DNA of 64,000 nt. Source: Filosporella fistucella (taxonomy: Eukaryota; Ascomycota; Leotiomycetes; Helotiales). The notes beneath the pieces were generated by a model. The model was not told the origin of the DNA. It did not search any database and saw only the letters and a program-made list of their open reading frames with translations. Within the stretch, counting starts at the first letter, position 1; every line of letters starts with the position of its first letter. Location: assembly GCA_030077755.1 (NCBI GenBank), contig JAQJZZ010000011.1, positions 62,001 to 126,000 on the forward strand, given 5' to 3'. The position numbers and the translations under genes are program-made. Below, in pieces: positions 19,997 to 31,779 of this stretch.

Positions 19997-22990
19997 CTAA
20001 TATCTCTTTCCCGCCACCGGGTTTTTAGTCAACTCCTGAAAAGCGGAATCAACTTGCTTCTTCAGATCCTTGTAGGATACGAAGAAGCAGTCACTATTGT
20101 CTCTGCTAGTAAGCTTGATCATCTGGGGAGAGCTAGTGTCAAGATTATTCAAACACTGGAGAATATGCCCTAGATTTGTGACCGGCCGACCATCAGCATC
20201 AACCTGGTGAAATACGTAATCTCGAAAGAGTTTCAAGATGTAACGGTCACCAACTTCACTCCATTTTGTGTCTCCCTCGAATTCAGGGCGCTCGTTGATT
20301 GTCCCAAGTTTCGCCATCAACCGGAAGAGGCGTCCATTCTCGAGCTCACGGGACAGTACCGCAGTAAGTGTATCATTGGCATGTATAGAACTGTCGTAGG
20401 ACGCTACGACCTGTGGGGAAATACCCCGTAGAAACTCATTGATATCTTTTTGTGGGGCAGGTTCTGCTGCAGCTGCTGTCGGAGTATTCAAAAGCCAATG
20501 TATGGCATCGCATAGCTCAAGACTATATCGTCGCTTCAATCCTTCGAGTGCCGCTGTCAATCTTGCAACATGTGCTGCACTCGCGATCGTCATATCTCTG
20601 CTGGCAATAGCCAGAATCAATCGTCCGAAGAGAATAAAATCTTCCTGTTGAAGATCCGCCATAGGTCGAGTTCCTTCGATTTCAAACCTGGTAATGTCCA
20701 TTACAGAGCAGGCATTGAGACGAACCCGATTCTCTCCAGTTATGAGAACTTTGCTTGGCTCCATGCAACGAACAGCCAGATTGACTTCATGAACAGCCTT
20801 TATGGCTGAAGCGATCTGAACAATGAAGCTCCACAATACTTGCTCAGTGGGTGGGAGGGCAGCTACGGGATGGCGATTTCCATAACGAGCAACTTGATTG
20901 CCATATTTCCCCATGATAGTCTCTGATCTTGGATGGTAGTCATAAACAATCATGAGTGAACTATCTCCAAAGGCTCTTGTCGTAAATGCGTCGTTGACTT
21001 TGACGATACCTCCGTTGTCCACTTTTTTCCAGTCTCTGACTGACTGGATAGCTCGCTCATTGCTCAGTCTGAAACCTTCGATTCTACGAAGTACGTAGGT
21101 CACGCCATTTTTGCCCGAAACAGCTTTGTAAACCCAGGTTGGATATCCAAAAACACCAGTACTTTTATGGTGACTTGTGTCAAGGGCAACCAGCGAGTGG
21201 TACTGATCTACTATCGGTAATTGGGAATCTATACTTGTGAGAAACAATTATCAGACGCTCTGAAAACTACCTGACTTACTCGGCAGGACCTGTCTAGCTG
21301 CTTCAGCTCTCCTTTGGAAATCTTCTAGAAGATCATTTGGTATGAAAAGATCATGGACTAATTTTTGATAAGGCTGAAGGTCTTCCTTATGGGAGGTAAT
21401 GGGGGCATAGAGGTGGTATTGGAGCTAAAATGTCAGAATTTGATGTTTAAGGATTGATCCACTTACAGGTTGAGCCACCGAGGCATACGCAGGTTGCGCC
21501 TGATAGTAGCCACCTGCATTACTTGCAATGTTGCTCTCATCGTAAGGGTTGTAGGGAGTAGAAGGAATTGTTTGATTGAGTGCTGCTTGGAAGACGTCGA
21601 ATTGTACTGGTGCTTCGGCATGAGCACCATTTGTACTAAGCTGCTGCCTGTCAACAATGTATCTGGAGAAATAGGGGTACTGCGTACAGTTTGGTTGAGA
21701 TCATAATTTTGTGGAGTAAATTCTTTGATCTGGGCTGGATTGAGAGCCACAGGTTCAGCGTCGATTTGTGAATTTGGTGTTGCAGTCCCTGAGAAGTCAG
21801 CAGTTTTCACCAACTGTTAGGTGAGGAAGAGGAAAAACACATACCACTGACTATACCCCGAGGAGTGAAGGGAGCAGCGTTGACAGCAGAAATGATGGAG
21901 GATGGTTTTGTTGGAACAGAAAGGGTGGCTGGGGTAAACGCAGGTGAGTCGACGTTCAAAGTTTTCTTTCTGCGAGACGAGTAAGCATGATGATTGTGAT
22001 GTCTCCTCCCTCCTGATCTCCCGGCTCGGTTTCCGGGAGAATCCATAGTCCACTGGCCTGGGTACATCGTTGGTTCTGAAACGGAAAGCTGGGATTTAGT
22101 AGTGTCTGCTTAGCGCTGTAATGTCCGGATCCAGATGGATTGGATGTAAAGCTGGAGGCCCTAGGTAGATAGTCTCGAACGGAGATGTCTGATCTGGAAG
22201 GAAGGGCCTGAGGAGCGATCAGGGTAGGTGGACGTGTACTAGGCTGAGAAGGATGACTCTTTAGGCCAAGCTCTATCCTCGAGCGAGGCGGTCCTGCGAG
22301 TGAACAATCGAAGCTGTGTAGTGCGAAATTGGTCTCGCAATGCCCGAATCTGTAAAGATTTTGGGGGGCTTTATTCATACGAAAGCCAGTCAAATTATAA
22401 CGACAAGCAGAAACCACTTCTGGACACCAGTAACAGTCGAAGATTATTTGGCGGAGAGCCTCAGAAATGTCATCGACCTGCAGAGATTCCCGCTGGCGTG
22501 GCACTCCATGATCCACAGCAGGGGGTCGATCTGCTACGATAGCTTACCAGGCACTCAGAACGGTATGCCATCCTTTCTCCCGTCCAAAGGCTTATTGAAC
22601 TGATATGGGCTACCTAGACATCTCCGAGATCCAGCATTTTTTTCAATTATCCCGATATCTCGTCCATTTTCACGGCCGGCACCCACATCCTTGGTTGTAT
22701 AATATCCAGAATCGGCAACAGCAAGACAAAGGCAAATGAAAAGAACCTACACATCCATCTGTGATGGCACAGGCTTATGCGGATCATGGTTAAAGGCACA
22801 TCCTTGATCTTCGTAACGGCAATGTCCATATATCAATACGTTTCGGCAGAGAGTATCCTTTGCATTTTCTGTGCAATCAATCAGTAACCTCCTCTCCAGC
22901 AATATAATTGATGTGTGCCGTACCGCGGCCTTTTGGTCTAGGTGACCCTGCAGGCTTGCGAAGCTCTGGCTGAAATCTTGCGGCTGCCAT
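19997..22990 (-). CDS. PAN3: PAN2-PAN3 deadenylation complex subunit Pan3
   Basis: Seven exons: 22990-22924, 22868-22751, 21969-21845, 21788-21688, 21643-21467, 21424-21280 and 21228-19997, giving 654 residues, the usual Pan3 size. A CCCH zinc finger (C30, C39, C46, H50; ENAKDTLCRN at 23-32) precedes the motif KKTLNVDSPAFTP, then a PAM2-like poly(A)-binding-protein site in the linker (FTPQNYDLNQ region). The pseudokinase and coiled coil follow, ending in a C-terminal knob (KWSEVGDRYILKLFRDYVFHQVD). Pan3 dimerises and brings the Pan2 exonuclease to poly(A) tails. Introns are 44-56 bp except intron 2, which must be 781 bp in this model. Exon 2 to 3 joining (MDV to KKTLNV) is based on family expectation; an extra exon is possible. 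Confidence 0.92.
21970..22750 (-). other. Exceptionally long PAN3 intron 2 with open reading stretches
   Basis: Donor GTAGGT at 22750; acceptor TCGCAG ending at 21970. Inside lie further splice-like signals: GTAAGC at about 22550, CTGCAG at about 22480 and TTTCAG ending at 22076. A frame of over 180 codons also runs through it, and about 40 codons in frame just before exon 3 include an Arg/His-rich GGRRHHNHH. It may hold alternative exons or be an insertion. Confidence 0.55.
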
Positions 22991-23668
22991 CTCGAAGTTG
23001 TCTGCTTATCCGATACTTCCACTGCCTATCTACCACACCCAGTCGACGCGTTCCGGAGCCTGTGCAATGTTGTTAGTTGAGTGTTGATAGACGCCTATAG
23101 CAATCTGATGAAGTAGAAGAGGAGATGATATCTTCAGGAAGACATTCACTAAGTATCCTGAGACTGCTACACCTGCAAAAGAGGAGACGAGGCTAGCTGA
23201 GGATAACTGACTTTAATCTGGTAAACATTTCCCAATTGGCAGTTTCAGCTGGTAATAAAGAAACCCATTGAGGGGTGAAATGGCGAAATGTATCAAAAAT
23301 GTTGGAATAAAGACAAGATTACTGAGGCATTGTGACAAATGATCCAAAATCAGTCGCGGTTTGATGTAGTGAGGTGAAGTTACGCGGGGCCATGTTAATG
23401 TGGAGCAGAAAGTAGCGTCCTCAGCCTCAAAAGGCTGAAGTGAAGTGTGGCGACTGTATGTGGCATCGGGGTTGGGAATCATAAATACCGATAGCGGTTG
23501 AGCCAAGGGCAGGCTGTCAAGTACGATATGACCTCAATCCAAAAGTTGTTCTTTGCCATTTGCTGTTAGACACCACCTCAACTTTGTCACTCTTTTGACT
23601 CGGATTCTACAAATGTTTGAAGATACCTTTGCTTTCAAATTACCCTAATTAACAACGATCCATCGAAA
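22991..23668. promoter_or_regulatory. Divergent promoter region PAN3 / UBX gene
   Basis: 678 bp between start codons. A 97-codon minus ORF (23506-23213) lacks homology or composition support. No TATA box is obvious. Confidence 0.4.
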
Positions 23669-25238
23669 ATGGACATTACAGAGTTGACAGAAGCGCAACA
23701 GCTGGCCTTACAGCAATACACTTCTGTTACAGATCAAGACGTACAGGAAGCAATCCCTCTCCTGCAGCGATCGCAATGGAATGTGGAAGTATGGCGTAGC
23801 ACTTTTGATTTCTCGCGCATCTAATCATCTACTAACACCCCACCAGATAGCCATAGCCAAGTTCTTTGATGGTGAAGGACCAGATCCAGTGGCCGAAGCT
23901 ATTGCAGCGCAGAATGTCCCGCCACCTCGAACTTCCAGACAAGAGAATCTGCAGTATAGTCTGCTACAGGGATCCCCAAGGTCATCCAGAGAACAAAGGC
24001 CAGACGAGGCGCCGCGAATCGTGCCACATCCTGACGACGACATTATCCGACGACCTCCTTACATCCTCACACTACTCTTCACACCATTCAGTATCTTATA
24101 CAAATTGTTCACCTCTTCCTTCGCACTGTTTTCTTTCCTATTTCCGTTCCTGCCTCGATTTCTGCGACCAAATCCAACAACGGGAACTACAAGACGAGCG
24201 AATACAGGAGGGAGGAGATCTTTGAAACCCCGAGATGCGGCTGCTAGATTGAAAAGGGAATTTGAGGAAGAATATGGAAGTAATAGCCTGCCGTTCTATG
24301 ATGGGGGATATGCCCAGGCATTGGATTTGGCTAAGAAGGACCTCAAATTCCTTCTGGTCATACTCTTATCTACCGAGCACGACGATACATCCTCCTTCAT
24401 ACACGAAACACTTCTGTCCGCCGAAGTTCAAGCGTATGTCAACGATCCTGCGAACAATATCATTCTTTGGACTGGCGATGTCAGAGACTCGGAAGCATAC
24501 CAAGTCTCTACGGCGTTGAACTGCAATAAGTTCCCATTTACCGCACTGATAGCACATACACCAAATGTCAGTAGTACAGCAATGTCAGTCATTGCACGAG
24601 TTACAGGGCCACAAGAACCAGCAGCATATTTAGCTAAGATCCGTACCGCCCGCACGAACCACGAGGAACAGTTGGCAGCTGTACGAGCGACTCGATCAGC
24701 TCAAAATTTCGAACGAAATCTACGACAAGAGCAGGACTCAGCATACGAGAGAAGTTTAGCACAAGATCGTGAGAGAGCGAGATTGAAGAGAGAAGCAGAA
24801 GCCGCAGCGGCGGAAGCTGAGCGGAGACAAAAAGCTGAGGCTGAAGCAGCTGCAATTTTAGCGGAGAAGAAATTATCATGGCGGAAATGGCGGGCTTCAA
24901 CGATTGACCCAGAACCAAGTGCGGATTCGAAAGATGTTGTCAGGATAGCGTTGAAAATGCCAGAGGCAGCAAGGGTGACGCGCCGATTCAAAGCAGACGA
25001 TGGAATCGAGGAGCTATACGCTTTTGTGGAATGCTACGAGTTTCTTCAAGGTGGTGGTGTTTCTGAAAAGGCACCCAAGCCAGAGGACTACGAGCATGAG
25101 TTTGAATTCAGGCTTGTGCAAACATTACCCAGGATTGTATATGGAGTTAATGAAGGGGGTACTATTGGTGAGAGAGTGGGAAAGAGTGGGAATCTCATCG
25201 TTGAGCCCATCACAGTCGATGACGAGGATGAGGAGTAG
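23669..25238 (+). CDS. UBA-UAS-UBX domain protein, FAF2/UBXD8-like (Cdc48 adaptor)
   Basis: Two exons, 23669-23788 and 23847-25238 (58-bp phase-0 intron), 503 residues. Residues 1-50 form a UBA-like domain (VQEAIPLLQRSQWNVE...AIAKFFDGEG). Residues 111-146 are a long hydrophobic hairpin (PYILTLLFTPFSILYKLF...FLPRFL), as in ER and lipid-droplet UBX proteins. A thioredoxin-like UAS domain follows (FLLVILLSTEHDDTSSF, NIILWTGDV). Next comes a charged Arg/Ala/Glu-rich coiled coil and a C-terminal UBX domain (VRIALKMPEAARVTRRF). Such proteins recruit Cdc48/p97 to ubiquitinated ER proteins for degradation and affect lipid droplets. It is the counterpart of fission yeast Ucp10 and human UBXD8 by architecture. 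Confidence 0.9.
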
Positions 25239-25715
25239 ATTCTGTTCTAGAATGTACAGTACTGTCAAACAAACGTCCTGCTTGCGCTTGGGCACTTCTG
25301 AAGGCGCTCTCGTGCTTTGTTGGAGTTTCACATTCTCGTGTTACTATATCATTACTTCGTGATACCAATCCGTACTCCACCCTTCCCATCCCATCTACCA
25401 GAGGAGCTTTCAAAGCCATACCAACTCCAGCCCGATCCTACCCAGCAGAGGAGCGTTTACAGCCATACCAACTCCAGCCAAGAATCTTGCCCAGCGGACA
25501 GTAAGATGTTGATACATGTATTCCCGCTATTGAACCTACCACAGTATGCCTCGCTCCAAACGCCTACCCCAACAAGTCCAAACCAGCACCTAGCACCTAA
25601 GGACATCTCGCACCACTACATCCGCTCGGATTAAAGATAAAAGCACTATGTCTGTATCCTCCAGCCATATCAACCCTACTCTCATTAGCCTCTCTCACCA
25701 TTTGCACAATCCTTC
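25239..25715. other. Convergent 3' intergenic
   Basis: An imperfect direct repeat of about 35 bp, containing ccatACCAACTCCAGCC, recurs near 25417 and 25463. No gene is seen. Confidence 0.45.
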
Positions 25716-25970
25716 CTACCTCTTTCTCCCCATCTTCTCTTCCCTCGCTATCTGCGCCTGCAACGCCTTGCTTCTCCCAGCTGGTGTATCAGCCCACCAT
25801 TGCTTCAAACTGCTTTTCTGTTTCTTGGTTGCCGCTGATATTGTCTCTACTGGGGAAGAGACGTAGATAAGTCGCACATTGGAGAGGGACTCTGTGTCGC
25901 CGAGGTGGGCGTAGTGGCTTTTTGTTGGGCGGCGGTCGTGAGAGGGAGAGGGTTTGGTGAAGAATGGCAT
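25716..25970 (-). CDS. Small hypothetical protein, 84 residues
   Basis: Intronless ORF with a balanced, protein-like composition. It is rich in Ser, Lys and Arg, with SHYAHLGDTESLSNVRLIYV in the middle and a basic helical C-terminus (QWWADTPAGRSKALQAQIAREEKMGRKR). No signal peptide, cysteine motif or membrane segment. I do not recognise a family. The C-terminal part could be a coiled coil or a nucleic-acid-binding helix; this is a guess. Confidence 0.45.
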   Translation of the reverse strand: MPFFTKPSPSHDRRPTKSHYAHLGDTESLSNVRLIYVSSPVETISAATKKQKSSLKQWWADTPAGRSKALQAQIAREEKMGRKR

Positions 25971-27296
25971 TTTGAGGTTGTTGGTCCTGAGTTTTGAGAT
26001 TTGAGGTTCAAGCAGAATGTGGACAGTGAGCTGTAAAGGGGATATATTTCAATATTCACAAAGATATTTCTACGTAAGGGACAGATGACGTTGTAATATA
26101 ACATGCATATCTCACCCCCCTGCCCATCCTGAGCTGAGAGTTGGTAAGCTAGAGTTTGAATATCATGGGGTTGTATTGGATCCGGATAATTGGTCGATTT
26201 TGTAAGGGATGGGGGACGTTGAGCTCCCCTATATGGACTCGCTTATTTGATAAACGATCAGATATTCAGCTGCGTTTTGGGTTACCTGCTTATTCTAGAA
26301 CGAGCTTTGCAAAAAAGTGTTGGATTCTCAAACAAGTGGTGTTATGATAAAATGGAAGGGGAAGGAGGGCTTGTTGAGGCGTAGACGTTGGTGGGTTGGA
26401 GATATCTTCATCTTCTTTTTTGACATATCCTATATTTATCCATCTGTAGGCTAGCGTATTATCATGAGAATTTGTCGAAGGCTAACTATGATCAATGGAG
26501 GCATACACTAAAATTGAGCCATCTGTGTACTGATCTTGTCCCACCGCTCACAGTAACCAGATGAGCAAGTCAAGAGCCTCAGCCTAAGTCTCTGCGTTTC
26601 GTGCTCAATGCAGAGGAATTACATGTTATTTTGTTTTCGTCCTTTCAGGTCATCTTATAGTACCTGAAAACCTGGCATGTTATCTAATTATGTACATTAT
26701 ATCTTTGACCAAGACTTAAAGTGCCGGGCATTCGGGTTATAGGATCTGTCGGCATTGGACTATAGTTGATCGAGTGGGGCGGCTTTGGACTTCGAGAGCT
26801 TGAAAATCAGCTGCCTATGCCTGTGAAGCCGAGAGACACGTACTATAGCGAGTGAAATGTACAACTCGGATTTTTAAAAGAATGCAGGAGGGTTCTAGCG
26901 ATGTGATCTGTTTTCATACATTCAACATCCCCACAGCTCCCCACAAGTCCCGGGGAGGAAACAAGCGTGGTACGGCTCATACCTTACCTAGTCCATCCAG
27001 GTCGCGGAAATGCCCCGCATTCTGGCTCCCGGTGTATGAACCGGCGACTAAACATCAGATTATTTACAATCACTTACAAACAAATTGAAATCCAAAACTA
27101 CCTAGTGTCCACTCTTCCGTTTCTTGCATATGTCTGACCATATATCAGCTCGTACGCCTATTTGAAACAACCGTGACGAAAATCGCAATTGTATAAAGAG
27201 CTCTGTACCCCGCAATTACCCCGCCATCCTCACTCTTTTCCTCGTGAAATCTACAACTTTCAACAATTAAGCCTCAAACCTCAAGCATAACTCAAT
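25971..27296. other. Intergenic 1.3 kb, no gene seen
   Basis: Divergent region upstream of the small 84-residue gene and of the dioxygenase gene. It is mildly AT-rich. A TATA-like tgtataaagag at about 27190-27200 lies about 105 bp before the dioxygenase ATG, a plausible TATA box. Confidence 0.5.
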
Positions 27297-28393
27297 ATGG
27301 ATCCCTCTACGGTCAAGGTCCCTCCTATGAAGGACTTGACTATCGACAATATCACCGAGAACACCGTTCTGATCAATTCTCAAGGCCCGGATCAAAGATT
27401 GACTTATGTGATGGAAAGACTGGTTACTCATCTACATGATTTTGCGAGAGAGACACGATTGAGTACTACAGAATGGATGGCAGCCTTGAATTTTCTTGTC
27501 AAGGTTGGGCAGATTAGTAGTGATGTGCGACATGTAAGTCTCCCACATTTCATACCGGCCGCAATCAATCGCTGACTTATGCTCTACAGGAATTCATTCT
27601 ACTCTCCGATATCCTTGGTCTCTCCCTCCTTGTCGATGCAATTGATCACCCTAAACCTCCTTCTTCGACTGAAGGCTCAGTTTTAGGACCATTCCATACA
27701 CACGAAGCAGAAGACATGGCGCATGGTGACTCGATGTCCCACGATCCACAAGGCGAGCCATGCCTCGTGCTCTGCACCATCAAAGACGTGGACGGAAACC
27801 CAATTGAGGGTGTGAAGATAGATATATGGGAGACGGATAGCACAGGGCACTACGATGTACAACATGCAGACAGAGATGGACCAGATGGCAGATGTGTGAT
27901 GAAGAGTGACAGCCAAGGAGTTTTCTGGTTCAAAGCCATTGTGCCAGTGCCATATCCGATTCCACATGATGGCCCTGTGGGACAATTACTGAAACTTCTG
28001 AAGAGGCATCCTTGGAGGCCAGCTCATATGCATTTTATGTTTGAGAAGAAGGGCTGGGACCACTTGATTACGTATGTCATCCTCAATTTTCTCGCTTTTT
28101 GTGTCTGACTTACCCTCTTCAGTGCCCTGTATATTCGCAACGATCCCTACGAAACATCCGATGCTGTATTTGGTGTGAAACAATCTCTGATTGTCGATTT
28201 CACACCCGCAGATGCAGAAACAGCGAAGAAATATGAAGTGAAAGAGGGAAGCAAGGTGTTGAAGCATGACTTTGTGCTTGTTGATGAGAAGGAGACTGAA
28301 AAGTTGAGGGATGAGAATGCGCTGAAGGCGATGAAGAAATTAGGACGGAAAGTCAAGTTGCTAGATCACCTTCCTGTTCCAGACGTGGATTAG
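27297..28393 (+). CDS. Intradiol ring-cleavage dioxygenase (catechol / hydroxyquinol 1,2-dioxygenase type)
   Basis: Three exons: 27297-27533, 27590-28071 and 28123-28393, giving 329 residues. The N-terminal helical dimerisation domain precedes the catalytic beta sandwich. The four non-heme Fe(III) ligands can be placed: Tyr167 (in GHYDVQ), Tyr201 (in PYPIPHDGPVG), His225 and His227 (RPAHMHFMF). It would cleave catechol or 1,2,4-trihydroxybenzene between the hydroxyls to give a muconate or maleylacetate. The DxDWETDxTGHYDVQ-type block is more like hydroxyquinol dioxygenases (family-level judgement). No signal peptide, so intracellular. It is tail-to-tail with a YCII/DGPF gene 221 bp away. Confidence 0.93.
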
Positions 28394-28614
28394 GTTAGAG
28401 GGCTAGGCTGAGAGAAGAGCAGAAGAAGCATGCCTTGGTACTCTGGTCAGATATATTTGTCGCAAGTGAGTGAAGACCCCCCAGAGCAACGATGCAGTAC
28501 AGGTAATATGAATCGACTATATCATTACGGTCGACAAACTATTCCAGCTCAATGTAAAGAACGTTTCCCAGTCATGAAGCAGAGATTCCGCTTAAGTCTT
28601 AATTCCATGAAGAA

Positions 28615-29111
28615 CTAAATCTTCTTAGCGCACTCCTCAATCTGCTTCCTCATCTCACTCTCCTTCTCTTTCAAATCCTCGCCAAATGCATCTCCAAAAT
28701 CATCCATATCAGCAATTCTGCGAATCTCAATCACATTTCCCTAGCACAGCACATTAGCCATTTATACCAATTTGACGCAATCCAAAATACAACACCTACC
28801 TCCTTCATCTCAGGGCATTTCTTCGCCCATTCCACCGCCTCTTCCACCTTATTCACCTTGATAATCCACCATCCACCCACAATTTCCTTCACATCAAAAG
28901 GTCCCTCTACAACACTTGCTTCCTTCCCATCGTGAAAGGTAAGTCGTCGACTATCTTTGGAGCTTGGCAGGAGTCCTTCACCGGCGAGTAGAATACCTGC
29001 TTCGACCATTGAGGCGTTGTAGGCGGCCATTGCCTCGAAGAGTTGGGTGGTGGGCTCTATGCCGGCTTCGGACTCGGTCGAGGCGCGGATGAAGAGGATG
29101 TAGCGGGGCAT
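28615..29111 (-). CDS. YCII / DGPF-domain protein
   Basis: Two exons, 29111-28800 and 28740-28615 (59-bp phase-0 intron), giving 145 residues. The start MPRYILFIRAS is the usual first beta strand. The family motif appears as EGPFDVKEIVGGWWIIKV (residues about 70-87), where GPF and KE are the conserved parts. The C-terminus is Glu/Lys-rich (FGEDLKEKESEMRKQIEECAKK), ending in a Cys/Lys helix. YCII-related proteins share the dimeric ferredoxin-like fold seen in muconolactone isomerases; most have unknown reactions. The neighbouring intradiol dioxygenase hints at a role in aromatic breakdown, but that is inference from position only. Confidence 0.88.
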
Positions 29112-30467
29112 TTTGGTTGGGTGGTGATATTGGCTATGGAGTGTTGGAGAAAATGATGGTTTTGGATTGACTTTTTATGATAATTGAAATGTGTAGACCT
29201 GTTTCAATTGGCGAAGATATCTTTGTTGGTTGTTGTTCTGCTTAGAGGTGTCGCTTTTGAAGTTGGACCCGAGCCGACAGTAACAGGCTCAAAATCTCAG
29301 ACCAAAGCTGAAATTTATCTTCCCCCCTCAACAAAAAGCAATCAGGCAACCATACTCAGCCAAGAGTAATCTCAAACGCGTTATCAAAGAATAATTGGAT
29401 TTATTGGAGCTAGTGGAAGAATACTGCAGCGCGTTTGCATCGCGAGATCTCGTGATTGGAATGAGGGGTAATGATCGGTGAGATGATGGACCGTATTACA
29501 GTTTCATGATGTGTGAGGGGAAGCAAGGATATTGAAGCAACGGGAACACATCACACAGGAGGGAAAGGTTGATTGGTACTTTTGGAAAGCCACATTGGGA
29601 GGAGCGGGATGTTGGAACTTCAAAGTTCAGGCAGCGGTTGGAGTAAGAGTTAAAATGAAAGTGAGAATGCTCTCCTGTATATTATATTTGGCATTAAACC
29701 GATAGTCCTACTCGCGGCAAATAGAAGGTAGAAGGCACCTGGGACTTTGTTTTATATATTTTGTTGACTAGACCCCGTTCAAAACAATGTTCAAGCACGT
29801 CTCCCCCTGCTCTTCGATCTGGGCGTTTGGTGTAGAATCGCAGTATATTCTATCTTCGCACTCTTATCCCCGTTCCTCTTCACTTCATTTCGCCGCACTA
29901 TGAGACTAGCTTCATCCTCCCATTTCTCCATACTCTTTTCTCATACTTCATTGTGTCCATTCGGTTTTTGTTGTTCACTTGCCCTCATCTCGACCACACA
30001 CTCATCACACCAATATATCTTCATCAGAACACCTCTTCTTACAGGTGAGCAAAGCCTCTCGGTTGTCTAGATTAGATCGCAAGGAACGAGCTGGCTTTTG
30101 AAAGTACCTGGAATGAAGCCAGGGTTTGGGTCAAAACAATAGACTTAGTAGTAGTAGGTACACATTCTGTGTGGTACTTTGAGTAGATATTTTCTGTTCT
30201 TTTATGTTTTGGAGATGGGATGTTTAGGGATGCCGCTAAATTGGCAATGCTAATGGCACATTTTTGTTTATATGGGTTACAATGTGAGTCGTTAAGTTTA
30301 AGTGAGTCGTTTAGTTTATTGAAGACCTCAGTATCTGAGTCGTTGATGGCTTTGCAGTCACTTAGGAAGGAGGAGGCGAATGAGACTGAATATATCCCCA
30401 AAGAGGTTGACTTATCATCTCAAAGTCAACTATACCCATCGCCCATCTTATCCAACGTCTTTCCTGT
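29112..30467. other. Intergenic 1.36 kb, no supported gene
   Basis: Contains the YCII gene promoter. At about 30280-30330 a short AT-rich stretch repeats gagtcgttaagttta-like units (three imperfect copies of gagtcgtt). The antiparallel ORFs there (30072-30471) look like chance. Confidence 0.45.
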
Positions 30468-30746
30468 CTAGCGTCTTTCACCTTCAGAATCAACACCATC
30501 CATCCCTATATACCGTTGGCTATTGTACCGTTGACTCAACACACGCATGTCCCTGACTATCACTTCCAACAATCTCTTCGCCTCTTTCATACAACCTCTG
30601 CACAAAAATTCGATGGGTACACCAACAGTAGGATTTTCGCAGGGATTTTCGCTCACTCAAATCGCTTCGCAGGGTATGAATTGAATATCAACCCCATCCT
30701 CAGGTATTTGTCCACAAGCGCATCTTTTGATGTGATGCATGCACAT
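30468..30746 (-). pseudogene. Cys-rich tandem family, copy 1, broken by an in-frame TGA
   Basis: From the ATG at 30746 the frame reads MCMHHIKRCACG... FIPCEAI, meets TGA at 30659-30657, and continues in frame as VSENPCENPTVGVPIEFLCRGC MKEAKR for another 62 codons. The order of Cys/His residues and the P-x2-G-x-P-hydrophobic block match the three intact copies to its right. The stop lies between the third and fourth Cys groups. Readthrough or a very short intron cannot be excluded, but no splice signals are seen; a nonsense mutation is likeliest. Confidence 0.6.
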
Positions 30747-31063
30747 TCTGAAGCGATGCTTCGTTTGATGTCTTAAGTCGTATATGTTCTTAGGAAGGAG
30801 CTAAACTCAGATTCGTGTGATGTGCTTGACCGTGAAAGGTGTTTTTGGAAGTTGTTGTGACTGGTATGCTGATGTCACGGTTCTGCCTTAATACTTGGGA
30901 GGATGCAGAAACAGAAGTTCAGATTCACTTTGCAGAGTAATATCTGTTATACACTCAAATGCGTTTTTGCCAATGGTTGTGGAATTCGCTTTTCATTCAC
31001 TCAAGAGTCCCATGCAGGTTATGACACCAATATCACTGCGGCCCCCTAATATCTGTACCTGAA

Positions 31064-31300
31064 TCACCCTCTCCTCTTCAATTCATCAGCTGCCTTTACA
31101 ATATCCCACTTTACAGCAGACTTTACATCTTCTGCAAGCTGATAAAGGAAACATTTGAACGAAATTGTCCCTACTTCTCTGACTTCTGCGCATGTTTGAC
31201 CTCTTGCATTGGTTACTTCGCATCGAGTAGTTTTTGGTTGGAGACTGGCTTCCGTGCTGAGCTTGCATTTGGGGCAAGTGAGAATGTGTTTTCCACACAT
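31064..31300 (-). CDS. Small Cys-rich protein, tandem family copy 2 (78 residues)
   Basis: The start at 31300 is chosen because all family members begin Met-Cys; an in-frame ATG at 31384 would add 28 residues not shared by the others. Cys/His pattern: C2, H5, C9, C12 (MCGKHILTCPKC), then TRCE, QTCAE and a C-terminal FKCF where siblings have CFxC. This copy keeps only one of the last two cysteines, so it is divergent. It ends in a helical Lys/Ala-rich tail (EDVKSAVKWDIVKAADELKRR). No signal peptide. It may form a small zinc-binding fold (inference). A TATA box lies 160 bp upstream. Confidence 0.6.
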   Translation of the reverse strand: MCGKHILTCPKCKLSTEASLQPKTTRCEVTNARGQTCAEVREVGTISFKCFLYQLAEDVKSAVKWDIVKAADELKRRG

Positions 31301-31459
31301 AGCGAACTCGAATTTTCGGAATTTGTGCACAAAGCTGAAGCGTGACTGCTCTTTAAAGTAATGTGGCGGAGGAAGAATGATCAAGTGTTAGATCGCTGTT
31401 TGTTTCTGGGTATGCACAATTTAGGCAGCCATCTTATATTATGACATGAATAGGCGATG

Positions 31460-31467
31460 TATATATA
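31460..31467 (-). promoter_or_regulatory. TATA box of Cys-rich copy 2
   Basis: tatatata on the minus strand, 160 bp upstream of the ATG at 31300. The spacing is almost the same as in the next copy. Confidence 0.45.
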
Positions 31468-31779
31468 AAGTTATACAGCTGTTTGATGTTGATCTAGAGG
31501 AGATGATTCACAAGTAGTGGTAGAAGTTAATCAAGAAGCGATGTTTGTAGATCAGTTTCGTGATTCATTCAAAACTTCACAGAGAAATTTCAATGCAGAA
31601 ACTGGGAGTGTGATGGTATAATATACGAAACATTGCAAACCTAGACTTACAGTATCATTTGATTTCTAGGGAGTTTCTCATTTATTTCCTTACATTCATG
31701 ACTTTACACCCTCTAATACAACTTTTAACACCCTCAGTGACTTTGCATTCCCAGAACCAGAGCACAAGCTATGAAGACT

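Noticed and set aside
22050..22516. 186-codon ORF inside PAN3 intron 2 as a separate gene
   Set aside because: It uses the PAN3 strand, overlaps exon 3 in another frame and has no features; treated as intron content instead.
23213..23506. 97-codon minus ORF between PAN3 and the UBX gene
   Set aside because: Lies in the shared promoter region, with no recognisable domain or good signal peptide.
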